From positions 87,072-151,071 of the forward strand of contig JASJPB010000025.1 of the NCBI GenBank assembly GCA_031426915.1: a DNA stretch of 64,000 nucleotides, written 5' to 3'. Positions 34,249 through 42,589 of this stretch are shown one piece after another. Made by a program: the position numbers and the translations under genes. The notes beneath the pieces were generated by a model that ran no database searches, had not been told where the DNA came from, and was given only the letters and a program-made list of their open reading frames with translations. How positions within the stretch are numbered: position 1 is the stretch's first letter; every line of letters starts with the position of its first letter. The stretch comes from Sulfurimicrobium sp031426915 (GTDB lineage Bacteria; Pseudomonadota; Gammaproteobacteria; Burkholderiales; Sulfuricellaceae).

Positions 34249-35157
34249 ATGTTGAATCAAACGCTTAAATTCCTCGCTGCATCCATCCTGACGGTCTTCG
34301 CCGTGCCCGCCTTCGCCGCCCTCAACATCCTTGCCTGTGAGCCCGAATGGGGCGCGCTGGCACAGGAGCTGGGCGGCGAGCTGGTATCCGTTTACAACGC
34401 CACCAACGCGCTGCAGGACCCGCACCGCGTCGAGGCCAAGCCCAGCCTGTTGGCGCGCGCGCGCAGCGCCGACCTGCTGGCCTGCACCGGTGCGGAGCTG
34501 GAAGCGGGCTGGCTGCCCATCCTGCTGCGCCAGTCCGGCAACCCGAAAATCCAGCCCGGCAAGGCGGGATACTTCGAGGCGGCACGCCATGTGCGCATGC
34601 TGGAAGTCCCGGCGCGCCTCGATCGGGCAGAAGGAGACGTGCATGCCGGCGGCAATCCGCACATTCAGACCGACCCGCGCAATATCGCCCTGGTGGCGAC
34701 GGCATTGGCAAAACAGCTGGCCGAGGCCGACCCCGCCAATGCGGCAAGCTACCAGGCTCGCCACCAGGACTTCTCGCGGCGCTGGCAGGCGGCAATGGCG
34801 CGCTGGGAAAGTCAGGCTGCACCGCTCAGGGGCACGGCCATCGTGGTGCAGCACAAGGGCTTCCCCTATCTGGAGGTCTGGCTCGGGCTGAAGCAAATCG
34901 CCACGCTGGAGCCCAAGCCCGGGGTGGAGCCCAGCAGCGGCCATCTGGCCCAGGTGCTGGCCAGCTTGCAGCATCAACCGGCGCGGATGATCGTGCGCGC
35001 CGCCTACAATGACGGCCGCTCCTCGGAATGGCTGGCCGGCCGGACCAGGATCCCGGCCGTCGAACTGCCGTTCACGGTCGGCGGCTCCGCGCAGGCGAAG
35101 GACCTGTTCGGCCTGTTCGACGACACCCTGCGGCGCCTGCTGGAGGCGGCGAAATGA
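34249..35157 (+). CDS. Zinc/manganese-type ABC transporter substrate-binding protein
   Basis: A periplasmic cluster A-I binding protein of 302 residues. The signal peptide is cleaved after AFA near residue 23. Candidate metal ligands are the His in LQDPHRVEAKPS near 63, the His in GGNPHIQTDPRN near 138, the His of VVQHKGFPYLEVW near 202 and an acidic residue near the C-terminus. The long connecting helix SYQARHQDFSRRWQAAMARW fits ZnuA-like proteins, though it lacks the His-rich loop of many zinc carriers. It overlaps the permease gene by 4 bp. Confidence 0.88.
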   Translation: MLNQTLKFLAASILTVFAVPAFAALNILACEPEWGALAQELGGELVSVYNATNALQDPHRVEAKPSLLARARSADLLACTGAELEAGWLPILLRQSGNPKIQPGKAGYFEAARHVRMLEVPARLDRAEGDVHAGGNPHIQTDPRNIALVATALAKQLAEADPANAASYQARHQDFSRRWQAAMARWESQAAPLRGTAIVVQHKGFPYLEVWLGLKQIATLEPKPGVEPSSGHLAQVLASLQHQPARMIVRAAYNDGRSSEWLAGRTRIPAVELPFTVGGSAQAKDLFGLFDDTLRRLLEAAK

Positions 35158-35957
35158 GCTTCGCCCCGGACTGGAGCCTGCTGCTGCCGGCCTTCCTCGC
35201 CGGCCTGCTGGTGCTCGCCACCCACGTACCGCTCGGCATGCAGGTTCTGGCGCGGGGTATCGTGTTCATCGACCTGGCCATTGCCCAGATCGCCGGGCTG
35301 GGCGTCATCGCCGCGGATGCCCTGGGCTTCGAACCCCAGGGCTGGGCGGTCCAGCTGGCGGCGGTGAGTGCAGCCTTGCTGGGCGCCGCACTCCTGACCT
35401 ATAGCGAAAAACGCTGGCCGGAGGTGCAGGAAGCACTGATCGGCGCCCTGTTCGTGCTGGCGGCAAGCGGCGGCGCGCTGCTGCTGGCAAACAACCCGCA
35501 CGGTGGGGAGCATCTCAAGGATTTGCTGGTGGGACAGATTCTCTGGGTCAATCCGGCCCAGTTATGGCCGGTGGCCTTGCTGACCGCCCCCATCCTTGCC
35601 CTGTGGTTCGGCTGGCGCGATCACCTGGGACGATTCGGCTTCTATGGCCTGTTCGCCTGCGCGGTAACCGTATCGGTTCAGCTGGTGGGCATCTACCTGG
35701 TATTCGCCACGCTGATCATTCCATCCCTTGCCACGCGTCATTACGCTCCACGCCTGCGCCTGCCCGTCGGTTATGGGCTTGGCGGCGCAAGCTATGCGCT
35801 GGGGCTCCTGTTCGCAACCTGGTTTGACTTGCCCCCGGGAGCGCTCATCGTTTGGACATTGGCACTGCTGGGCGTAATAGGTTACTGGGCTGGACCCAAA
35901 TCGGGGAATCTCCTATTGAGCAATCAGGTCGATACCCCTAAAATGCAATCTTCCTAG
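35154..35957 (+). CDS. Metal ABC transporter permease (ZnuB family)
   Basis: A 267-residue inner-membrane protein with about eight hydrophobic segments and the ABC-3 family motif ARGIVFIDLAIAQIAGLGVIA near 35. VGQILWVNPAQLWPVALL and LVGIYLVFATLIIPSLATRH follow near 125 and 182. It would form the channel for the metal delivered by the preceding binding protein. No ATP-binding subunit gene is adjacent on either side, so the ATPase must be encoded elsewhere or shared. It ends 12 bp before an unrelated STAS-domain gene. Confidence 0.88.
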   Translation: MSFAPDWSLLLPAFLAGLLVLATHVPLGMQVLARGIVFIDLAIAQIAGLGVIAADALGFEPQGWAVQLAAVSAALLGAALLTYSEKRWPEVQEALIGALFVLAASGGALLLANNPHGGEHLKDLLVGQILWVNPAQLWPVALLTAPILALWFGWRDHLGRFGFYGLFACAVTVSVQLVGIYLVFATLIIPSLATRHYAPRLRLPVGYGLGGASYALGLLFATWFDLPPGALIVWTLALLGVIGYWAGPKSGNLLLSNQVDTPKMQSS

Positions 35958-35969
35958 CAGGACAATACT

Positions 35970-37160
35970 GTGCTTTCCTTTTTCCGCAAATCCAAGCAAG
36001 ACGAGCCCGCGCCTAAAAAGCCGGCAGCCGCAGACAAGCCCGCGCCCATCACCGATCCGAAACTAGCGCCGCCACCAGCCGCGCCAGCTCCGGCCGTGGC
36101 TCCCCAAGTGCAGCCCGGCACCAATGAAGAAGTCGTCGTGTTTGAAAGCATCAGCGCGGATGCCTGTTCGGTGGTGGAAGAAGCAGCGGTGTACTACGCC
36201 AACAACCTGGCGGATCAAGCTGTGATGGTCTTGAATCAATACGTTCACGAACATCCGGAAAAAAAGGAAATGCAGCCCTGGCTGATGCTGTTTGATCTGT
36301 ACCAGCTGCTCAACAACAAACAGGCTTTCAACGAATTGTCGATGCAGTTCGTGGTCAAGTTCGAGCGCTCGGCACCGATCTGGAAAACGCCGACGACACC
36401 CGCTCCCGCCAAGAAGCTCGACCCGGTGCGGAAAGACCTCATTACCCTGGGCAGCAATCTTGCCGCCGGCCCCGAACTGGAAAAAATTTGCCAGCTGGCC
36501 AAGAGCACCGACAATGCGCGGCTGGATGTGGGCAACATCGCCACGGTGGATCTGGGCGGCTGCAAGCTGATGCAGGAAGGCTTGCTGGGCTGCCGCAAAA
36601 AAGGTCAGCTAGTTCAGCTTGAGGGCGTGGATCGCCTGGTGGCGGTGCTGAAAAAACAGATCTCCTCGGATAGACACGGCGATGAGGACCGCCTGGCCTG
36701 GCTGTTGCTGTTTGAAATCTATCAATGGCTGGGCAAGGAAGCGGAATATGAGGACTTGGCCATCGAATACGCAGTTACCTTCGAAATCTCACCCCCCGCC
36801 TGGGAAGCCGTCAAACCCGCGCTGACCGCCGCTCAGACGAAACCCAAAGCGCCGCTGGCCGCAGCCGAACCGGTTGAGGAAGATGCGTTTCCTCTCCATG
36901 GCGTAATATCCGAGTCCAGCCAAGCGCAGCTTCAGGCGCTCTCCAATTTCGCGGCGGACAAGCAGGAAGTGCGCATCAACATGGCCCAGGTAACGCGCGT
37001 GGATTTCGTTGCCGTGGGGAATTTCATGGGCACGCTGATCAGCCTTACCCAGGCGGGGAAAAAAGTGCTGCTGTTTGAAGCCAACGAATTGATCCAGGCC
37101 CTGTTCAATGTCATGGGCGTGTCCGAATTCGCCACCTTGATGCGCAAAAAAACGCGTTGA
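35970..37160 (+). CDS. Hypothetical protein with C-terminal STAS-like domain
   Basis: The protein has 396 residues and starts at GTG 35970. A basic N-terminus (MLSFFRKSKQDE) and a Pro/Ala-rich linker (to about 50) lead into two related helical segments. Each carries a motif of the kind WLMLFDLYQLLNNKQAFNEL / WLLLFEIYQWLGKEAEYEDL, followed by an FAVxFExSxPxW-like phrase. Between them (about 148-220) is a beta-alpha region with NIATVDLGGCKLM. The C-terminus (about 305-396) has the anti-sigma-antagonist pattern EVRINMAQVTRVDFVAVGNF. A second STAS-like fold may therefore lie in the middle. I do not know its function; its position just before hslV recurs in related bacteria as far as I recall. Confidence 0.75.
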   Translation: MLSFFRKSKQDEPAPKKPAAADKPAPITDPKLAPPPAAPAPAVAPQVQPGTNEEVVVFESISADACSVVEEAAVYYANNLADQAVMVLNQYVHEHPEKKEMQPWLMLFDLYQLLNNKQAFNELSMQFVVKFERSAPIWKTPTTPAPAKKLDPVRKDLITLGSNLAAGPELEKICQLAKSTDNARLDVGNIATVDLGGCKLMQEGLLGCRKKGQLVQLEGVDRLVAVLKKQISSDRHGDEDRLAWLLLFEIYQWLGKEAEYEDLAIEYAVTFEISPPAWEAVKPALTAAQTKPKAPLAAAEPVEEDAFPLHGVISESSQAQLQALSNFAADKQEVRINMAQVTRVDFVAVGNFMGTLISLTQAGKKVLLFEANELIQALFNVMGVSEFATLMRKKTR

Positions 37161-37163
37161 CTC

Positions 37164-37169
37164 TATAAT
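37164..37169 (+). promoter_or_regulatory. Possible -10 hexamer before hslV
   Basis: A perfect TATAAT lies 31 bp upstream of the hslV ATG in the 40-bp gap. The best -35-like TTGATG (37137-37142) is 21 bp away, too far for a normal sigma-70 promoter. No clear heat-shock promoter was recognised. Confidence 0.25.
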
Positions 37170-37200
37170 TCCTGCTTTCTTCGTTAACGCGGAAATTCTG

Positions 37201-37737
37201 ATGGAACAATACCACGGCACCACCATCCTCTCCGTCCGTCGCGGCGCCTGTGTTGCCATGGGCGGCGACGGCCAGGTGACGCTGGGCAACATCGTGGTCA
37301 AGGCCACGGCGCGCAAGGTGCGGCGTCTTTACCACGAAAAGATTCTGGCCGGATTCGCCGGCGGCACGGCGGATGCATTCACGCTGTTCGAACGCTTCGA
37401 AGCCAAACTGGAAAAGCACCAGGGACACCTGTTGCGTAGCGCGGTGGAACTGGCCAAGGACTGGCGCACCGACCGCATGCTGCGCCGTCTCGAAGCCATG
37501 CTGACCGTGGCCGACCACGAGACCTCGCTGATCATCACCGGCAACGGCGACGTACTGGAGCCTGAATATGGCCTGCTGGCTATCGGCAGCGGTGGCCCCT
37601 ATGCCCAGAGCGCGGCGCGCGCGCTGCTCGACCACACCGACCTGGCGCCGGCAGACATCGTGAAGAAATCCCTTACCATCGCGGCGGACTTGTGCATCTA
37701 TACCAATCAGAATCACCTCATCGAAGTGCTTGAATAA
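37201..37737 (+). CDS. hslV: ATP-dependent protease peptidase subunit HslV
   Basis: The 178-residue proteasome-like peptidase has its catalytic threonine exposed by removal of MEQYHG (mature TTILSVRRG). GDGQVTLGN, ARKVRRLYHEKILAGFAGGTADAF and GSGGPYAQSAARALLDHT are all intact. It forms a dodecamer capped by HslU and degrades misfolded proteins in the cytosol. hslU follows after 104 bp, an interval occupied by an inverted-repeat element. Confidence 0.97.
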   Translation: MEQYHGTTILSVRRGACVAMGGDGQVTLGNIVVKATARKVRRLYHEKILAGFAGGTADAFTLFERFEAKLEKHQGHLLRSAVELAKDWRTDRMLRRLEAMLTVADHETSLIITGNGDVLEPEYGLLAIGSGGPYAQSAARALLDHTDLAPADIVKKSLTIAADLCIYTNQNHLIEVLE

Positions 37738-37742
37738 GCTTG

Positions 37743-37824
37743 TAGCTGGTGGCTTGTAGCCAGTAGCTAATATATAGCGCGAGCCATTCGGAGCTACAGG
37801 CAACAAGCTACTCGCTACCAGCTA
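37743..37824. repeat. Inverted-repeat (REP-like) element between hslV and hslU
   Basis: TAGCTGGTGGCTTGTAGC (37743-37760) pairs with GCTACTCGCTACCAGCTA (37807-37824), 15 of 18 positions complementary. A further related unit (GAGCTACAGGCAACAAGCTA, 37791-37810) overlaps the right arm, and GTAGCCAGTAGCT follows the left arm. The element fills most of the 104-bp gap. It looks like a small palindromic repeat of the REP/MITE kind and could fold in the hslVU transcript. I did not notice a second copy in this window. Confidence 0.6.
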
Positions 37825-37841
37825 TCAACCGAAAGGTAACC

Positions 37842-39155
37842 ATGTCCGAAATGACCCCCCAGGAAATCGTCCACGAACTCGACAAGCACATCATCGGCCA
37901 GGACGCCGCGAAGCGCGCCGTGGCCATTGCGTTGCGCAACCGCTGGCGCCGCAGTCAGGTGGCCGAGCCCTTGCGCCAGGAAATCACGCCCAAGAACATT
38001 CTCATGATCGGGCCCACCGGCGTGGGCAAGACCGAAATCGCGCGACGCCTGGCCCGGCTCGCCAATGCGCCCTTCATCAAGGTGGAGGCGACCAAATTCA
38101 CCGAGGTGGGCTATGTCGGGCGCGACGTGGATTCCATCATCCGCGACCTGGCGGAAATCGCCATCAAGCAGACGCGCGAACAGGAAACGCGCAAGGTGCG
38201 CTTCCGCGCCGAGGAGCACGCCGAGGAGCGCGTCCTCGACGCCCTGCTGCCCCCGGCACGCGATGGCGGCGAGGCGGAAAGCGCCACGCGCCAGAAATTC
38301 CGCAAGATGCTGCGCGAAGGCCAACTCGACGACAAGGAAATCGAAATCGAGGTCGCCGCAACCCAGGCCCACATGGAAATTCTCGCGCCGCCGGGCATGG
38401 AGGACCTTACATCGCAGATCCAGGGCATGTTCCAGAACCTCGGCACCACGCGCCATAAAACGCGCAAGCTCCGGATTCGCGAAGCGATGAAACTGCTCAC
38501 CGAGGAGGAAGCCCTCAAGCTCATCAATGACGAGGAGCTGAAAATAACCGCGGTGCAAAACGTGGAACAAAACGGCATCGTGTTCCTGGACGAGATCGAC
38601 AAGATCACCAGTCGTTCCGAAAGCTCGGGCTCGGACGTGTCGCGTCAGGGCGTGCAGCGCGACCTGCTGCCGCTAGTGGAAGGCACCACCGTCAGCACCA
38701 AATACGGCATGATCAAGACCGACCACATCCTGTTCATCTGCAGCGGCGCGTTCCATCTCGCCAAGCCTTCCGACCTGGTGCCCGAACTGCAGGGCCGCCT
38801 GCCGATACGGGTCGAACTCACCAGCCTGGGCGTCAACGATTTCGAGCAAATCCTCACCAACACCGATGCCTGCCTCACGCGTCAGTACCAGGCTCTGCTG
38901 GAAACCGAAGGGGTGAGCCTGGAGTTCAGCGCCGACGCGGTGCGTCGCCTGGCCGAGATCGCCTATGAAGTCAACGAGCGCACCGAAAACATCGGCGCAC
39001 GCCGTCTGCATACCGTGATGGAAAAATTACTGGAGGAAGTCTCCTTCGATGCCGGAAAGCGCGGCGGTGAAACGCTCGCCATCAATGCCGCCTATGTCGA
39101 CAGCAAGCTGAAGGAACTGGCGCAGAGCGAGGATTTGGCGCGCTACGTACTGTAG
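37842..39155 (+). CDS. hslU: ATP-dependent protease ATPase subunit HslU
   Basis: A 437-residue AAA+ unfoldase. It begins SEMTPQEIVHELDKHIIGQ. The Walker A loop GPTGVGKT is at 57-64, followed by KVEATKFTEVGYVGRDVDSIIRDL. The I domain extends to about 240, and Walker B is GIVFLDEIDKI near 248. The arginine-rich sensor 2 region is NIGARRLHTVMEKLLEEVSF near 386. The C-terminal tail LARYVL inserts into HslV for activation. All parts are present and of normal length. Confidence 0.97.
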   Translation: MSEMTPQEIVHELDKHIIGQDAAKRAVAIALRNRWRRSQVAEPLRQEITPKNILMIGPTGVGKTEIARRLARLANAPFIKVEATKFTEVGYVGRDVDSIIRDLAEIAIKQTREQETRKVRFRAEEHAEERVLDALLPPARDGGEAESATRQKFRKMLREGQLDDKEIEIEVAATQAHMEILAPPGMEDLTSQIQGMFQNLGTTRHKTRKLRIREAMKLLTEEEALKLINDEELKITAVQNVEQNGIVFLDEIDKITSRSESSGSDVSRQGVQRDLLPLVEGTTVSTKYGMIKTDHILFICSGAFHLAKPSDLVPELQGRLPIRVELTSLGVNDFEQILTNTDACLTRQYQALLETEGVSLEFSADAVRRLAEIAYEVNERTENIGARRLHTVMEKLLEEVSFDAGKRGGETLAINAAYVDSKLKELAQSEDLARYVL

Positions 39156-39160
39156 CGGAA

Positions 39161-39370
39161 CTACTTTTCCGCTGCCTTGGCGGCTTCATCCAGACTTTTT
39201 TGCTGCGCCTGTTGCGCGGCATCCAGATTTTGCTTGAACTGTTCCATGGTTTTCTGCGCCTCCTGGGCTTCCTTGGCTTTTGCCGCGGCAACAGTGGCTG
39301 CGGTGCCTGCCACTTCGACTCCGCAGCCGGCGAGCAGAAACAATGCGAGCATGCTCAGATATTTGGGCAT
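39161..39370 (-). CDS. Small lipoprotein
   Basis: The 69-residue product has a lipobox LAGC (Cys16) after a hydrophobic signal (YLSMLALFL). A small Ala/Thr stretch and a charged helix rich in Lys, Gln and Glu follow (KAKEAQEAQKTMEQFKQNL and on), likely a coiled coil. GGAGGG is well placed before the ATG. The layout resembles the Lpp-type or small envelope lipoproteins, but I do not recognise the family. It converges with hslU, 5 bp from its stop. Confidence 0.8.
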   Translation of the reverse strand: MPKYLSMLALFLLAGCGVEVAGTAATVAAAKAKEAQEAQKTMEQFKQNLDAAQQAQQKSLDEAAKAAEK

Positions 39371-39475
39371 CCTTAATTCCCTCCTATGGCGTTTTGGTGG
39401 TTTGCGTCAGCCTGATTTTACTCCCCCAGGAAAATCATCAATATCATTTTTCAACGAAAGCATCGGGTAAGCGAA

Positions 39476-39814
39476 ATGAAATTCCATGAGCTCGCGATCG
39501 GCCAGCGTTTTGAACTGGACGGCGCAATTTACGTCAAGACCAGCCCGGTGCTGGCCAGTCCCGAGATCGGCGGGAGCACCAAATTCATGGCGCGCTATGT
39601 CGCGGTCAGGCCGCTGGACGGCAGCGAGCGCGCGCCCGTGAATGCGAATCAAGGGACGATGAGGACAGAAGCAATACGTGCCGCCTTCGAGACTTACCAC
39701 CTGCAATGCCGCAAGGCTCTGGAGCAGATGGAGGGGGAAATCCCCGCCGCCAGGATCGAAGACCTCCTCGCTACGCTGGAGGCAGCGCGCGAGCATTTCC
39801 TCGGCAGTGTGTAG
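39476..39814 (+). CDS. Hypothetical protein
   Basis: A cytosolic-looking protein of 112 residues. A small beta-rich first half is shaped like a modulator domain (MKFHELAIGQRFELDGAIYVKTSP, ARYVAVRPLDG). A helical second half follows (IRAAFETYHLQCRKALEQ, then EDLLATLEAAREHFLG). The start has a normal spacing from the 105-bp region shared with the divergent lipoprotein gene. I do not recognise the family and cannot assign a function. Codon use is like that of its neighbours. Confidence 0.7.
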   Translation: MKFHELAIGQRFELDGAIYVKTSPVLASPEIGGSTKFMARYVAVRPLDGSERAPVNANQGTMRTEAIRAAFETYHLQCRKALEQMEGEIPAARIEDLLATLEAAREHFLGSV

Positions 39815-39870
39815 TGGTGGCCGGGAAACATTATGGTTGCATCTTTACACCCCACAAGTGACAATCGTTA

Positions 39871-39885
39871 TCAACAACTTGTTGA
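39871..39885. promoter_or_regulatory. Perfect 15-base palindrome upstream of the 39902 gene
   Basis: TCAACAACTTGTTGA is symmetric around its central base (seven-base arms). It lies 16 bp before the ATG at 39902, a position suited to a repressor operator or a small hairpin over the start region. No regulator can be named. Confidence 0.4.
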
Positions 39886-39901
39886 GTGAAGAGGCTGGGC
39901 C

Positions 39902-40678
39902 ATGAAATTCAAGGGAAAGGTATGTGAAACGCTTGCCGCCGCAGTTTTCTGTCTGGCGGCCCCCGTTGCCGTGGCAGCACCGGATGAGATCCAGGTTTAC
40001 ACCGAGGAATTGAACGATCCGGGTGAGTACGGCCTCGAGCTGCACGTCAACTACGCCATCAAGGGTGCAACGGAGCCCAGCTACGAAGGCGAAAAGCCGG
40101 GCCATCATATGCTGCAGATGACGCCCGAGTTTTCCTACGGCGTCACCAAGACCCTGGAAGCCGGGCTGTACCTGCCCTTCGCCGTGGCGTCGGACGGCAA
40201 TCTTTACAATAACGGCCTGCGCCTGCGCCTGAAATACATCGCGCCGCACGCGCAGAAGAATTACTTTTTCTGGGGCCTGAACGGGGAACTGGGTTACCGC
40301 ACGCGCCGGGTTTCCGAGAGCTACTGGGGCCTGGAAATCCGTCCCATCCTCGGCTACCGCAGCGAGGACTGGCTGGTGAGTTTCAATCCCATCATGAACA
40401 TGGATCTTTCCAACAACGTCAGCCGTACGCCGAATTTCGAGCCGGGCCTGAAGGTCTCGCGCAAGACGATGGAGGGAGTGAACGCCGGTTTCGAGTATTA
40501 CGGCGAATTCGGTCCGCTACGCGATCCGCTACCGGCCGACCAGCGCGCCCACTCGCTGTACGCGGTGATGGACGTCGCCAAGGGTGATCTGGACGTCAAC
40601 TTCGGCATCGGGCGCGGTTTCGGCGAGAACCCCGACAAGTGGGTGGCCAAGGCGATCGTCGCCTTTCCGATCAAATAG
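39902..40678 (+). CDS. Predicted outer-membrane beta-barrel protein
   Basis: A 258-residue exported protein. The signal peptide ends at VAVAA near residue 27. The remainder is a run of amphipathic beta strands (EYGLELHVNYAIKG, FSYGVTKTLEAGLYLPFAV, GLRLRLKYIAPHA, YYGEFGPLRD) closing with AIVAFPIK. The pattern recalls small transporter-type barrels annotated with the phenol-degradation meta-pathway family. No enzyme motif is seen. A palindromic site lies just upstream. The 3' end overlaps the convergent ABC-F gene by 8 bp. Confidence 0.65.
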   Translation: MKFKGKVCETLAAAVFCLAAPVAVAAPDEIQVYTEELNDPGEYGLELHVNYAIKGATEPSYEGEKPGHHMLQMTPEFSYGVTKTLEAGLYLPFAVASDGNLYNNGLRLRLKYIAPHAQKNYFFWGLNGELGYRTRRVSESYWGLEIRPILGYRSEDWLVSFNPIMNMDLSNNVSRTPNFEPGLKVSRKTMEGVNAGFEYYGEFGPLRDPLPADQRAHSLYAVMDVAKGDLDVNFGIGRGFGENPDKWVAKAIVAFPIK

Positions 40679-42527
40679 CTTCTTCCAGCGCCATTTCGAG
40701 TTCCAGCCAGTCCTCTTCCAGTTGCGCCACGCGCGCTTCCAGCGTTTCGCGCTTCTGGTTCAGGCTTTCGGCCAAAGTCTGGTCCGGGTTCTGATATAAA
40801 GCCGGATCGGCAAGCTGGCGGTTGGCCTCGGAAAGGTCGGTCTGTGCCTGGTGCAACTCGGTTTCGAGCTTGGCCTGCCGGGAAAGCAGCGCCTTTTTGC
40901 GCGGGGCATTCTCGCGCCGCGGCTTTTCGGCGGGAGCGGGTTTATTGCTCGCATTCTCCACCTGGCGCCGCGTTTCCACCCATTGCCGATAGTCTTCCAG
41001 GTCGCCGTCGAAGAGCTTTGCCTCTCCATCGACCACCAGCCACAGCTCGTCCGCCGTGGCGCGAATCAGGCTGCGGTCGTGCGACACCAGCACCATCGCG
41101 CCACCGTATTCCTCAAGCGCCAGCGTAAGGGCGTCGCGCATGTCGAGGTCGAGGTGGTTGGTCGGCTCATCCAGCAGCAGCAAATGGGGCTTCTGCCACG
41201 CCAGCAGGGCGAGCGCCAGGCGGCTCTTCTCGCCGCCGGAAAAAGTCGCGACCGGGCGATCATCGCTTTCGGCGGCAAGACCAAAACGACCGATGAAATT
41301 GCGCAGCTCCTGGGTGGTGGCTTCGGGCGCGATACGCACCAGGTGTTCGAGCGGCGTAGCCGCAGCGTCGAGGAATTCCAGCTGATGCTGGGCAAAATAT
41401 CCGATGCGCAGCTCCGGCGCGGTTTCGCGACTGCCCGCCGTGGGCTGCAACTCGCCCACCAGCAGCTTGACCAGCGTGGACTTGCCCGCACCGTTGGGAC
41501 CGAGCAGGGCGATACGGGCGCCGGAGCGCAGCACCAGGCTGATGTTGGCGAGCAGCGTCTTGTCGCCGTAGCCGCAACTGGCCTTTTCCAGCCGCACCAA
41601 CGTATCCGGGCTGCGTTCCGGCGCCTCGATTTCCAGCTCGAAATGGCCATGATCGACATGCGCCGGCGCGATACGCTCCAGCCGTTCCAGCGCCTTGACG
41701 CGGCTTTGCGCCTGCTTGGCCTTGCTGGCCTTGGCGCGGAAACGGCGGATGAAATCCTCGAGGTGGGCGATTTTCTCCTGCTGCTGCGAGAAGGCCTGAT
41801 TTTGCTGTGTGGCGCGCTCGGCGCGGGTGCGCTCGAAGTCGTCGTAACTGCCGCCGTAGCTGTCGATCACCTGATCATGCACATGCGCGATGCGGTTGAC
41901 GCAGGCGTTGAGAAATTCGCGGTCGTGGGAAACCAGCAGGATGCTGCCGGGATAGCGCGCCAGATACTGCTCCAGCCACAGGATCGCTTCCAGGTCGAGG
42001 TGGTTGGTGGGCTCGTCCAGCAACAGCAGATCGGCACGGCGCATCAGCGCGCGCGCCAGGTTGAGGCGCATGCGCCAGCCCCCGGAAAAGCTCGCCACCG
42101 GCCGCGCCAGCTGCTCGGTGCTGAAGCCCAGGCCATTGAGCAACTGCGCGGCCCGAGCCGGAGCGGCATAGCCCTCGATGGCCTCGAAACGATGTTGTGC
42201 CTCGAACCAGGCAGCGTCGTGGCGATCTGACGCAAGTGTGGCTTCGAGTTGGCGCAGTTCGGTATCGCCGTCGAGCACGAATTCCAGCGCCGGGCGCTCG
42301 GAATTGGCGATTTCCTGCTCCACGAAAGCCAGGGTCTTGCCCTGCTGGAAAGCGATCTCGCCGCCGTCGGGCCGGATTTCGCCGCGGATGAGGCGGAACA
42401 GGGTGGATTTGCCGCACCCGTTCTTGCCCACCAGCCCGATGCGCTGGTTGGCGAAAACTTGAAGGTTGGCGTTCTGGAAGAGAGGGGTGCCGTGCTGGAA
42501 ATAAACCAGATTCTGAATCGCTAACAT
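40671..42527 (-). CDS. ABC-F family ATPase (YheS-like)
   Basis: A soluble protein of 618 residues with two ABC domains and no membrane segments. Walker A sites are VGKNGCGKST (34-42 region) and LLGPNGAGKST near 345. Signature motifs are ASFSGGWRMRLNLARAL near 148 and TFSGGEKSRLALALL near 430, each followed by LLLLDEPTNHLDL. The linker with IRRFRAKASKAKQAQSRVKAL is typical of ABC-F, and a coiled-coil tail (after 540) matches YheS/Uup types. Family members act on ribosomes. The ATG at 42527 fits MLAIQNLVYFQHG; the longer open frame upstream is not supported. Confidence 0.93.
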   Translation of the reverse strand: MLAIQNLVYFQHGTPLFQNANLQVFANQRIGLVGKNGCGKSTLFRLIRGEIRPDGGEIAFQQGKTLAFVEQEIANSERPALEFVLDGDTELRQLEATLASDRHDAAWFEAQHRFEAIEGYAAPARAAQLLNGLGFSTEQLARPVASFSGGWRMRLNLARALMRRADLLLLDEPTNHLDLEAILWLEQYLARYPGSILLVSHDREFLNACVNRIAHVHDQVIDSYGGSYDDFERTRAERATQQNQAFSQQQEKIAHLEDFIRRFRAKASKAKQAQSRVKALERLERIAPAHVDHGHFELEIEAPERSPDTLVRLEKASCGYGDKTLLANISLVLRSGARIALLGPNGAGKSTLVKLLVGELQPTAGSRETAPELRIGYFAQHQLEFLDAAATPLEHLVRIAPEATTQELRNFIGRFGLAAESDDRPVATFSGGEKSRLALALLAWQKPHLLLLDEPTNHLDLDMRDALTLALEEYGGAMVLVSHDRSLIRATADELWLVVDGEAKLFDGDLEDYRQWVETRRQVENASNKPAPAEKPRRENAPRKKALLSRQAKLETELHQAQTDLSEANRQLADPALYQNPDQTLAESLNQKRETLEARVAQLEEDWLELEMALEEAI

Positions 42528-42589
42528 GGCGCAATCATAGCAGAATGCGCTAGCATGCCGCTCGAAACGCATTGCAAGGAGCGCAGGAG

